DNA from: Chromatiales bacterium
Lineage (GTDB): Bacteria; Pseudomonadota; Gammaproteobacteria; Chromatiales; Chromatiaceae
Assembly (NCBI GenBank): GCA_024762475.1
Contig: JANTHJ010000013.1
Coordinates: 1 to 44,776 of the forward strand
Direction of reading: 5' to 3'
DNA: 44,776 nucleotides
The notes beneath the pieces were generated by a model. That model did no database searches, had not been told where the DNA came from, and worked only from the letters and a program-made list of their open reading frames with translations. The position numbers and the translations under genes were made by a program. Every line of letters begins with the position of its first letter. Within the stretch, counting starts at the first letter, position 1. Positions 29,071-36,753 of this stretch are shown piece by piece.

Positions 29071-29973
29071 TCAGGCCCTTGGATGATGGCTGCGGTGCAG
29101 GGCCTTGAGCCGCTCACGCGCCACATGGGTATAGATCTGCGTGGTCGAGAGGGAGCTGTGCCCCAGCAGCAACTGCACCACCCGCAGGTCCGCACCATGG
29201 TTCACCAGGTGGGTCGCAAAGGCGTGACGCAGGGTGTGCGGCGACAGCTCCACCCCGATTCCGGCGGCACGGGCATGTTTCTTGATGCGATACCAGAAGG
29301 CCTGGCGGGTCATACCACCGCCCCGACGGGTCGGGAACAGCGCTTCGCAGGGGCGCCCGTGCAACAGTTCGGCGCGTCCCGCACGCACGAACCGCTCGAT
29401 CCATTCGATCGCCTGCTCGCCCATTGGCACCAGGCGCTCCTTGCCGCCCTTTCCGATCACTCGCACCAGCCCCTGGCTGAGGCTCACCTGATCCACACTC
29501 AGGCCTACCAGCTCGCTGACCCGCAGGCCTGTGGCATACAGCAGCTCGAGCATGCCGCGATCCCGCAGCCCCTCTGGCCTGGACAGGTCCGGTGCCAACA
29601 GGAGGTCCTCCACCTGCTGCTCACTCAGGGTCTTGGGCAGTGGTCGGCCCAGCCGCGGCGCCTCGATCAGGGCCGTCGGATCCTTGTCCATCAGGCCCTC
29701 GCGAACGGCCCACTGGTAGAACTGCCTCAGGCTCGACAGGCGCCGCGCACTGGTGCGCGGTTGTGCCTGACCTTCGGTCACCAGGGAGGCCAGGTAGGCC
29801 TGCAGATCGGCGCGTGAGGCCGCCATCAGCCCCCCCTCGCACCACCCCGCCAGATGCCGAAGATCCGACTGGTACGAGGCGAGCGTGTTCGCCGACAGCC
29901 CACGCTCGAGCCAGATCCCATCGGCAAAACGTTCGATCAATTCCCGGTCCTTCTCCGAGTGAGCAGTCTCCAT
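29071..29973 (-). CDS. xerD: Site-specific tyrosine recombinase XerD
   Basis: XerD, with XerC, resolves chromosome dimers at dif. The 300-residue protein has the N-terminal SAM-like domain and the full catalytic set: Arg151 (TGLRVSEL), Lys175 (GKGGKER), His246 and Arg249 (SPHTLRHAF), His272 (LLGHSS), Tyr281 (TQIYTHV). The ATG at 29973 gives the usual length; a GTG at 29997 would add 8 residues. Linkage to dsbC identifies it as chromosomal XerD and not a phage integrase. Confidence 0.96.
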   Translation of the reverse strand: METAHSEKDRELIERFADGIWLERGLSANTLASYQSDLRHLAGWCEGGLMAASRADLQAYLASLVTEGQAQPRTSARRLSSLRQFYQWAVREGLMDKDPTALIEAPRLGRPLPKTLSEQQVEDLLLAPDLSRPEGLRDRGMLELLYATGLRVSELVGLSVDQVSLSQGLVRVIGKGGKERLVPMGEQAIEWIERFVRAGRAELLHGRPCEALFPTRRGGGMTRQAFWYRIKKHARAAGIGVELSPHTLRHAFATHLVNHGADLRVVQLLLGHSSLSTTQIYTHVARERLKALHRSHHPRA

Positions 29974-30102
29974 TGGCGCGATTGTGCCCAAAGTCACTCC
30001 TGCTAGACATGATGTTTTGACCTCCCCAACCTCAACGAACGTGGATTATGTTGGGGATTGGGAAAACTCTCCCGACATAGAGCCACATTGAGTAGGACAG
30101 GT

Positions 30103-30308
30103 CTGGGGAAGCTCTGGTTAATTATGGCGCGAACAGGTTGCGGTGAAAAAGCGTCCAGTTCAAGGCGCGAATCGCGCGCAATCCCCCAGGGGCCCTGTCT
30201 CGCTTCGCGATTCACCTTGTAGCTGGCTATTGCGAGGATCCGCAACGCAGAAATGGGCGATTTTACGCCGCAAGTTGCCGTGCTAGGAATTGATCAGAGC
30301 TTCCCTGG
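30103..30308. repeat. MITE-like element with terminal inverted repeats
   Basis: The left end CTGGGGAAGCTCTGGTTAAT and right end (read inverted) CCAGGGAAGCTCTGATCAAT match at about 16 of 20 positions and bound 206 bases with no gene. An inner segment (30245-30288) is repeated at 23026-23068, and the left tip (14 bases) recurs at 2625-2638. No clear target duplication is visible. Confidence 0.55.
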
Positions 30309-30598
30309 CATCCCTCCGTAGTAACCCATGCTCGAAAATCTCCACATATCTTGTGGATAACTTTGTGTAAAACTTGCAGAAGTTCGACGCCAAAGCCCAC
30401 CGTCACTCAGAGATGGCTAGATTGTCAATTTTTTAACCAATCTTTCATTTTCTTTATATATCATCCACTTCTGACGCTTTCTTAATCCTTTGCGCTCGAT
30501 TTGCTCTGCAACCGGGACAGGTCTCCGGCCAATCATGCGACTTGTGCATAATCGTTCCCTAATGGACAGCCCACTGAGCGCCGAGGAAGGTACAATCC
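30309..30598. other. AT-rich intergenic segment with a DnaA-box sequence
   Basis: This stretch is much more AT-rich than the surroundings. It contains TTATCCACA (minus strand, 30352-30360), a perfect DnaA box, in CTTGTGGATAACTTTGTG. AGGAAGG before the ycgN start lies at its right end. No gene is convincing. With 30003-30102 and the MITE-like element it completes the 625-base gap after xerD. Confidence 0.5.
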
Positions 30599-31048
30599 AT
30601 GCCAATGAGCACCCTGTCTCCCGACTTCTGGAAGCATAAATCTCTCTCCGAGATGAACGAGGAAGAGTGGGAGGCGCTCTGCGACGGCTGCGCGCGCTGC
30701 TGCATCTACCGTCTGGAGGATGAAGACAGCAGCGAGATCTATTTCACCAATGTACATTGCCGCCTGCTCGATACCGAGACAGGACAGTGTACCGACTATC
30801 CGAACCGCTCGGTCCGCGTTCCCGACTGCGTCACCATCACCCTGAAGGAACTCGAGGCCCCCTACTGGCTTCCCAAGAACTGCGCCTACCGTCTCCTCGC
30901 CGAGGGCAAGGAACTCCCCGTCTGGCACCCCTTGGTCAGTGGCGATCCTGACAGCGTGGTCAGGGCTGGCGCCCGGGTCTGCAATCGTACGATCTGTGAG
31001 GACGACGCCGATACCCTCGAGGCCCACCTGGTGGACTGGCTGGAATGA
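30599..31048 (+). CDS. ycgN: YcgN family cysteine-cluster protein (UPF0260)
   Basis: The 149-residue protein belongs to the YkgJ/YcgN zinc- or iron-cysteine cluster family. Conserved cysteines are in CDGCARCCIYRLED, NVHCRLLDTETGQCTDYPNR, VPDC, NCAYRLL and the tail. AGGAAGG lies about 9 bases upstream of the ATG; a second ATG two codons in is possible. It overlaps the next gene by 4 bases. Biochemical role is unknown. Confidence 0.9.
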   Translation: MPMSTLSPDFWKHKSLSEMNEEEWEALCDGCARCCIYRLEDEDSSEIYFTNVHCRLLDTETGQCTDYPNRSVRVPDCVTITLKELEAPYWLPKNCAYRLLAEGKELPVWHPLVSGDPDSVVRAGARVCNRTICEDDADTLEAHLVDWLE

Positions 31049-32082
31049 GTCGACCGCAGCCGCTGACCCTGACCGGATTTCTCGAGGACACCGGCGCCCG
31101 CCTGCGGTACTTCGACATGGGGCGGCGCGTGTCGCCGCTCTCCCGGGAGCAGTTCCTGGCGTTCGAGCGGACCGACCTCCCCTACCCGTATCCCATGCAA
31201 CAGAAGGCCTGGTTCGCACTGGTCCAGATCCATGCCGGGCAGGAAGATGATCCTCTGATCTGGTTTCTGCAGTTCGATCTGGACGAACAGGGCAAGCTGG
31301 TCCAGGCCAATCGCGACTATCTGATCCATCGCTTTCTCGAGATCGCCTCGGAACAGCCCCATCCCGGCGAACTGGGCCGTGCCATGCAGGACAACCCCTA
31401 TGCCTTCGCCCCGCGTGAAGACAAGATGGCCAACCTGCATGCCATGCTGCAACGCGATCTCGGCCAGGCACCCTCCCAATATTTCGCCCACGCGCGCGAC
31501 TATCTTTCGGGCCGGCCTGGCTGGGACCAATGGAGCTTCGTCGGCTACCAGGGGTTGGCCGATATCGCGGCACGTCAGGACGACCCGGTGCTGGCTGCGC
31601 TGTTGACCGGAGCGATCCCGCACCTGCCCGACGAGCCACTGATCGCCCTGTGCCAATGCCTCGAAAACCACTCGCCGGCACCCGACCTAGCCGAGGCATT
31701 GCGCGCCCGGCTGGAGCAGGCCCGCAGAGTACCCGCAACCCGGCCCGTACTGCTGGCGTCACTGCTGCGGGGGCTCTCGCTGGCAGACGAGGACCTGCTG
31801 GCCGCCGCGATAGGCGAGGTGCTGGATCTGCCACAGGCCAACGATGTGGAGGTGCTCGCGGCAATCGGCGGTCGCGCCTGGCCGGCGCTGCGCCACCCCG
31901 ATCTTGCGCATAACTACCTGGAACGCCTTGCCTCCGATGAGGTGGAAGAGGACGTCTTCAATCACTGCGTGACCGATTTGCTGCGCCTGCCCGACATGCA
32001 GGGGCCTATCCTTGTTGTGCTCCGGGGAGAGCAGCGATCGGATTCGCTGGCGACCGCCTTTCAGCGATTGCTGCAGGCCTGA
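31045..32082 (+). CDS. DUF3549 family protein
   Basis: The 345-residue cytosolic protein matches the DUF3549 family of Pseudomonas and relatives: LRYFDMGRRVSPLSREQF, LPYPYPMQQKAW, DNPYAFAPREDKMA, QYFAHARDYLSGRPGWDQW. The second half looks like helical HEAT-type repeats. Its start ATG overlaps the ycgN stop (ATGA), so the two are co-translated. Function is unknown. Confidence 0.85.
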   Translation: MSRPQPLTLTGFLEDTGARLRYFDMGRRVSPLSREQFLAFERTDLPYPYPMQQKAWFALVQIHAGQEDDPLIWFLQFDLDEQGKLVQANRDYLIHRFLEIASEQPHPGELGRAMQDNPYAFAPREDKMANLHAMLQRDLGQAPSQYFAHARDYLSGRPGWDQWSFVGYQGLADIAARQDDPVLAALLTGAIPHLPDEPLIALCQCLENHSPAPDLAEALRARLEQARRVPATRPVLLASLLRGLSLADEDLLAAAIGEVLDLPQANDVEVLAAIGGRAWPALRHPDLAHNYLERLASDEVEEDVFNHCVTDLLRLPDMQGPILVVLRGEQRSDSLATAFQRLLQA

Positions 32083-32088
32083 CCGGAC

Positions 32089-33408
32089 TCAGTCCAGCAG
32101 GCGCACCAGCAGGTCCATCTCGCCTGTAACCTGCGGCAAGGGGACCCGCACTACCCAGCCGCCGCCCGGCGCCTCCTTCAGGCGCCCCCCCTGCTGATCG
32201 TACAGCGCATCGAGACGGAAACGGTGGTTCCCGGCCGGGGTGAGCAACTCCATTTCATCACCCACACGAAACTTGTTCTTGACCGCAAGCTCGACCAGAT
32301 CACCGTCGCTGTCGGTCACCTCGGCCACGAACTGCGAACGACGACATCGGGAAGCCCCCTCGCGGTATTGCTGCAGCTCCTGGCTCTGGTGGCGCTGAAA
32401 GAAGCCATCCGTATATCCCCGGTTGGCCAGGTGCTCCAGCTCCGCGAGCAGCTGCGGGTCGAAGGCGCGCCCAGCCACCGCATCATCGATCGCGCGCCGG
32501 TAGACCTGGGTGGTGCGCGCGGTGTAGTAGTGCGACTTGGTGCGACCCTCGATCTTCAGGCAGTCGACGCCGATCTCGACCAGCCGGTGGACGTGCTCGA
32601 CCGCACGCAGGTCGCGGGAGTTCATGATGTAGGTGCCGTGCTCGTCCTCGAACACGGGCATGAATTCCCCGGGACGGTTGCGCTCCTCCAGGTAGTACAC
32701 CTCGTCCGCCGCTGGGTGACGCTGGATCTCCGACAGCGGGATCTCCGGAATACCGTCCTGCTGGGCGCCCTCGAAGGCCTCCCGCCCGATCCGATAGTCC
32801 CACCGGCAGGCATTGGTACAGGTCCCCTGGTTGGCGTCCCGATGGTTGAAGTAGCCCGACAGCAGACAACGCCCCGAATACGCAATGCACAGGGCGCCAT
32901 GCACGAAGACCTCCAGCTCGATGTCGGGACAGGCATCGCGGATGGCGGCAACCTCGTCCAGCGACAACTCACGGGAAAGGATCACCCGGCTGATACCGAC
33001 CGATCGCCAGAACCGAACGCCGGCGGCGTTGACCGTGTTGGCCTGCACCGACAGATGGATGGGCATGTCCGGCCAACGCTCGCGCACCAGCATGATCAAT
33101 CCGGGATCAGCCATGATCAGGGCGTCCGGACCCATTTCGATCACTGGCGCCATGTCATCCAGAAAGGTTTCGAGCTTCGCACCGTGCGGCATGGCGTTGG
33201 TGGCCACGAAGAACTTGCGCCCGCGGGCGTGGGCCTCGGCGATTCCAATTCGCAGGTTCACCTGGTCGAAATCGTTGTTGCGCACGCGCAGACTATAGCG
33301 CGGCATCCCCGCGTAGACTGCATCCGCGCCGTAGGCATAGGCATAGCGCATATTGCGCAGTGTCCCTGCCGGAGACAGTAATTCCGGGATTTGCATTCCT
33401 GTTCTCAT
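32089..33408 (-). CDS. trhP: tRNA 5-hydroxyuridine synthesis protein TrhP (YegQ), U32 family
   Basis: TrhP (formerly YegQ) makes 5-hydroxyuridine at the wobble position of several tRNAs in a prephenate-dependent route. The 439-residue protein begins PELLSPAGTLRNMRYAYAYG and has the U32 signature EVFVHGALCIAYSGRCLLS, followed by GTCTNACRWDY, whose cysteines bind an iron-sulfur cluster. GAGG lies 5 bases before the ATG at 33408; a second ATG four codons in is possible. It is convergent with the DUF3549 gene (6-base gap). Confidence 0.93.
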   Translation of the reverse strand: MRTGMQIPELLSPAGTLRNMRYAYAYGADAVYAGMPRYSLRVRNNDFDQVNLRIGIAEAHARGRKFFVATNAMPHGAKLETFLDDMAPVIEMGPDALIMADPGLIMLVRERWPDMPIHLSVQANTVNAAGVRFWRSVGISRVILSRELSLDEVAAIRDACPDIELEVFVHGALCIAYSGRCLLSGYFNHRDANQGTCTNACRWDYRIGREAFEGAQQDGIPEIPLSEIQRHPAADEVYYLEERNRPGEFMPVFEDEHGTYIMNSRDLRAVEHVHRLVEIGVDCLKIEGRTKSHYYTARTTQVYRRAIDDAVAGRAFDPQLLAELEHLANRGYTDGFFQRHQSQELQQYREGASRCRRSQFVAEVTDSDGDLVELAVKNKFRVGDEMELLTPAGNHRFRLDALYDQQGGRLKEAPGGGWVVRVPLPQVTGEMDLLVRLLD

Positions 33409-33469
33409 TCTGCCTCTGCTGACTGCCGGTCAGGCGGTATCCCCTGTGCTACATTTGATCGAACAAACG

Positions 33470-34762
33470 ATGCGCGCGACCGATGTGGCGCCATTCTACT
33501 CGGACACGGATGCCGGCGATTACCTTGCCGTGTGGAGGGTAGGCAAGGCGCTCGCGAAACCTTCCACCGCGGAGAAACATCTGGAGATGAGGCAGCTTCT
33601 GTCCACAAGCGAAAAGGTACCACCGCAGCTGGTGGCGGAATTGCTAGGTGGCTCCACCCGCACCCTGCTCGCCTCGAACCTGGTTGCCCTGCTGATCTAT
33701 TCGATCGTCTCTCCGCATGTGCAGACACTGGTTCCGCTGGCATGGTTTATCGGTTTCACCCTCGTCAATCTGTCGCGACTGCTGTGGGCGCGTCTCGAAC
33801 TGGTACGATTCCACCAGCACCCTGCCCGGTCTGCAAATCTCTATGCCGCGGGCGCCCTGCTCGGTGGGTGCAGCTGGGCCGCTGTACTGGGCCTGCTCGG
33901 CCCGCACATCCCCTCCCAATCCTCTTTGCTGGTGTTGTTCGTGCTGGTCTGCCTGCCCCCGGCTGCGCTACCGAGCAACGCCATTCATTCACCGACCTAC
34001 CTGGCATTCTCCCTGCCCATCTTCGTCGGCCTGCAATGGTGGACCTATTTCGTCTCTACCGAGCTGCGCGTGGAATTCTCACTGTTGGCGCTTATCTACT
34101 CCGCGCTCGTCATCCTCAGCGGACTGCGCTACGGAAACTCGCTGCGGGAGAACATCCTGCGCAACCAGGAGAACCAGAACCTGCTGCGAGAGGTACGTGG
34201 CATGAACGAGCGCCTCATGCAGTACGCCTATCGGGACCCGCTCACCGAACTGTCCAATCGCCGTCGCTTCGACGAACAGGCGGCCAGACTATTGGAACAG
34301 ATGCGGGACAGCGATCGCGAGTTGGCACTGATTCTGATCGACATCGACGATTTCAAGCGGGTCAACGACACACTGGGTCACGATGCCGGCGATCAGCTGC
34401 TGCGTCATATCGCAGAACGCATCGGCTCGGTCTCGCGTCAGTCGGAACTGCTGGCATTGGAACATCTCGAAGCAGCCCGCCTCGGGGGTGACGAGTTTGT
34501 GGTTCTGTATCAAGCGCCATCGGAGAATGTGGACCTGGCCGCATTGGCCAGGCGCCTGCTCGAATCGGTCAGCCAGCCACTGTTACTCGAGGGCCATCGC
34601 TACACCCCCAGGGTCAGTATCGGGGCAGTCCAGGGCGCCGCACACACTCCGGACATCCGTTCCCTGATGCGCGATGCGGACAAGGCCATGTACCAGGCCA
34701 AGCAAGAGGGTGGCAATCGGGTGATGATGCACCCCCCGGATCGGGTGGCCAACGCCGGTTGA
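33470..34762 (+). CDS. Membrane-bound diguanylate cyclase (GGDEF)
   Basis: The product makes c-di-GMP. From the ATG at 33470 it has 430 residues. Several transmembrane segments span about residues 65-220, a short coiled coil runs 225-250, and the GGDEF domain runs 251-425 with active-site GGDEF at 339-343 (RLGGDEFVV). The inhibitory I-site RxxD is missing; the aligned positions read LEHL. There is no EAL domain. The start is uncertain: the frame is open from 33353, and an ATG at 33587 would also keep all membrane spans. It is divergent from trhP. Confidence 0.87.
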   Translation: MRATDVAPFYSDTDAGDYLAVWRVGKALAKPSTAEKHLEMRQLLSTSEKVPPQLVAELLGGSTRTLLASNLVALLIYSIVSPHVQTLVPLAWFIGFTLVNLSRLLWARLELVRFHQHPARSANLYAAGALLGGCSWAAVLGLLGPHIPSQSSLLVLFVLVCLPPAALPSNAIHSPTYLAFSLPIFVGLQWWTYFVSTELRVEFSLLALIYSALVILSGLRYGNSLRENILRNQENQNLLREVRGMNERLMQYAYRDPLTELSNRRRFDEQAARLLEQMRDSDRELALILIDIDDFKRVNDTLGHDAGDQLLRHIAERIGSVSRQSELLALEHLEAARLGGDEFVVLYQAPSENVDLAALARRLLESVSQPLLLEGHRYTPRVSIGAVQGAAHTPDIRSLMRDADKAMYQAKQEGGNRVMMHPPDRVANAG

Positions 34763-34801
34763 ATCCACGGAACCGCAGGCCCAGCGGGCGATAAGCTGAG
34801 C

Positions 34802-35794
34802 CTACCCTACCGTCTGGTAGTACAGGTTTTGCGGATGCTTGGCCTCGGCAAAGAAATACCAGCGCTCTGCCAGGAGGCCCACATACTGGGTAAGGAAGGC
34901 CAGAATCGGAAGATACGCCGATCCAAGCGCGTTGCTCGCGGCCAGCAGCACGACCGGCACCCCGAACACCATGACCAGGAAGAAAAGACGGACCGCCTCA
35001 AGGGTCGCATCGCTCTTGCCGTGAAAATATTCGCGGGTATTGAACGAGCCTCCCATGAAGCCCATGGAGCGCTGCGTGATCTTGTTGTGGCGGATTCCCA
35101 GCGCGGTGCGCATGCTGCTCTTGTGCTTGATACGGCGGTTGCGCAGCATCGAGAAGCCCCGGGTAATGGCCGCCATGATGGTGAAGATCACCGCCCAGGT
35201 CCCATAGAACCCGACCAGGTCCACTCCCTGCCAGGCAGAAAAGGCTGCGGTCAGGGTGAAGCCGGAAGCCAAGCCAAACAGGATGAAATTGGTCACTGTC
35301 AGGGGACTATGCCATTCCTGCAGAAAGCGCAGGCTGGCATAGATCATCGCGGTACTGACATAGAGCACGATCGCCATGAGCACTCCCAGAACCCCGATGA
35401 CCAGACTGGCATCGACCGGGATCACGCCCTTGATCGAGAAGAACGGGGTCGTCCAGCCCAGATAGTGCACCAGTCCATAGAGGAACACGAGAAACATGAA
35501 GGCCGGCAAGGCGATCAGCTCGCGCGACAGCCAGGAGGTACGCCACTGGGTGATTCCGCGCCAGGCGCGCGTAAAGAAATAGCTCGGCTTGCCCAGGTGA
35601 AAGACCGCTGCGACCAGGCCACCGCCCAGCAGTGCCAGCGCTATGAGGCTACCCGTGGCATAGAAGCTCACCGAATCCTGCGGCTCGAGCAGCTTGGCCA
35701 TGGAATAGACCTGGCCGGTGACCAGGGCCATGAACATGCCCTGCGCCGCACCGATCAGGGTGGTCAGGAAGATGACGGAAAAGGCCGGATGCAT
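34802..35794 (-). CDS. soeC: Sulfite dehydrogenase membrane subunit SoeC (DmsC-like)
   Basis: SoeC anchors the SoeAB complex and passes electrons to the quinone pool. The 330-residue protein is hydrophobic with about eight transmembrane helices and the DmsC/NrfD-type start MHPAFSVIFLTTLIGAAQGM, as in Allochromatium SoeC. GAGG is 8 bases before the ATG. It follows soeB on the same strand, but a 180-base element with 32-bp inverted repeats lies between them. The SoeC identity rests on the neighbouring SoeA and SoeB. Confidence 0.88.
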   Translation of the reverse strand: MHPAFSVIFLTTLIGAAQGMFMALVTGQVYSMAKLLEPQDSVSFYATGSLIALALLGGGLVAAVFHLGKPSYFFTRAWRGITQWRTSWLSRELIALPAFMFLVFLYGLVHYLGWTTPFFSIKGVIPVDASLVIGVLGVLMAIVLYVSTAMIYASLRFLQEWHSPLTVTNFILFGLASGFTLTAAFSAWQGVDLVGFYGTWAVIFTIMAAITRGFSMLRNRRIKHKSSMRTALGIRHNKITQRSMGFMGGSFNTREYFHGKSDATLEAVRLFFLVMVFGVPVVLLAASNALGSAYLPILAFLTQYVGLLAERWYFFAEAKHPQNLYYQTVG

Positions 35795-35820
35795 TTTCGT
35801 TGCCTCTAAATCAAATCAAT

Positions 35821-36000
35821 TGAACCGCCAAGGACGCGAAGGTACGCAAAGTGTACAAGCGCATATGCCGCGGCGGCGACTACAGGTATCGGTGTCAATC
35901 CAAAAACTAAAGCGATTCTTCAAACAACCTGCCAAGTAACAAGGCCCTCAAAAGGCTTCACACAAATGACTTTGCGTAACTTCGCGTCCTTGGCGGTTCA
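35821..36000. repeat. MITE-like element with 32-bp inverted repeats inside soe operon
   Basis: The left arm (35821-35852, starting TGAACCGCCAAGGACGCGAA) and right arm (35969-36000, its reverse complement) match at 31 of 32 bases. The 116-base core has no gene. It sits between soeB and soeC, leaving both coding regions intact. Confidence 0.85.
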
Positions 36001-36009
36001 AATCCATGA

Positions 36010-36732
36010 TTAGAACGACACGTCGTCCAGGGTGTCGCCCGTGGCTGCCGGCAGCGGGTGCTCCTTGTCGAGCGGGTTGTCGGCGCGGATCAGCTCGTCC
36101 TCGAAGATCTGGATGCGGGTCTTACGCCGCGGCAGATAGTGATTGGCCGGCTCCGTGCCCCACTCCGGCATCAGTTGGTAACCACCGCGTTCGCGGATGG
36201 CCAGCGAGGCCTCGGAATCGGGATCATGGACGTCGCCGAACAGGCGCGCACTGGTGGGACAGGCCAGCACGCAGGCCGGCTTGCGCTCGGATTCGGGCTT
36301 GGTCTCGTCGGTAATTCGGTCGATACACAGGGTGCACTTCTTCATCACCTTCTGCATCTCGTCCAATTCGCGCACGCCATAGGGGCAGGCCCAGGAGCAG
36401 TACTTGCAGCCGATGCATTTGTCGTAATCGACCAGCACCACACCATTGTCCTCTCGCTTGTAAGAGGCACCCGTGGGACAGACCGGCACACATGGCGGTT
36501 CTTCGCAATGCAGGCAGCTCTTCGGGAAGTGAACAGTTTCGGTGTTGGGGTATTCGCCCACCTCGAAGGTCTGCACCCGATTGAAGAAGGTTCCCGTCGG
36601 GTCCGCATCATAGGGCCGCTGATCGACCATGGGACCGGCCCAGCCGGAGGTGTTCCATTCCTTGCACGAGGTAACGCAGGCATGACAGCCCACGCAGACG
36701 TTCAGGTCGATTACCAAAGCCAGTTGCGTCAT
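36010..36732 (-). CDS. soeB: Sulfite dehydrogenase iron-sulfur subunit SoeB
   Basis: SoeB carries electrons from the SoeA molybdenum site to SoeC. The 240-residue ferredoxin-like protein has four cysteine clusters for four 4Fe-4S centres: CVGCHACVTSC (13-23), CLHCEEPPCVPVCP, CIGCKYCSWACP, and CTLC with a later CVLACP. It lacks a signal peptide, as expected for the cytoplasmic Soe complex. soeA ends 21 bases upstream. Confidence 0.93.
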   Translation of the reverse strand: MTQLALVIDLNVCVGCHACVTSCKEWNTSGWAGPMVDQRPYDADPTGTFFNRVQTFEVGEYPNTETVHFPKSCLHCEEPPCVPVCPTGASYKREDNGVVLVDYDKCIGCKYCSWACPYGVRELDEMQKVMKKCTLCIDRITDETKPESERKPACVLACPTSARLFGDVHDPDSEASLAIRERGGYQLMPEWGTEPANHYLPRRKTRIQIFEDELIRADNPLDKEHPLPAATGDTLDDVSF

Positions 36733-36753
36733 CGTTCAGATACTCCGTGCCAC

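Noticed and set aside
29071-29973. XerD as an integrase of an integrated element
   Set aside because: Linkage to dsbC and close match to XerD motifs mark it as the chromosomal dimer-resolution recombinase. No attachment sites or cargo are seen.
30417-30605. 62-codon minus-strand frame before ycgN
   Set aside because: No ribosome binding site, overlaps the ycgN start, and lies in the AT-rich intergenic stretch. No support beyond being open.
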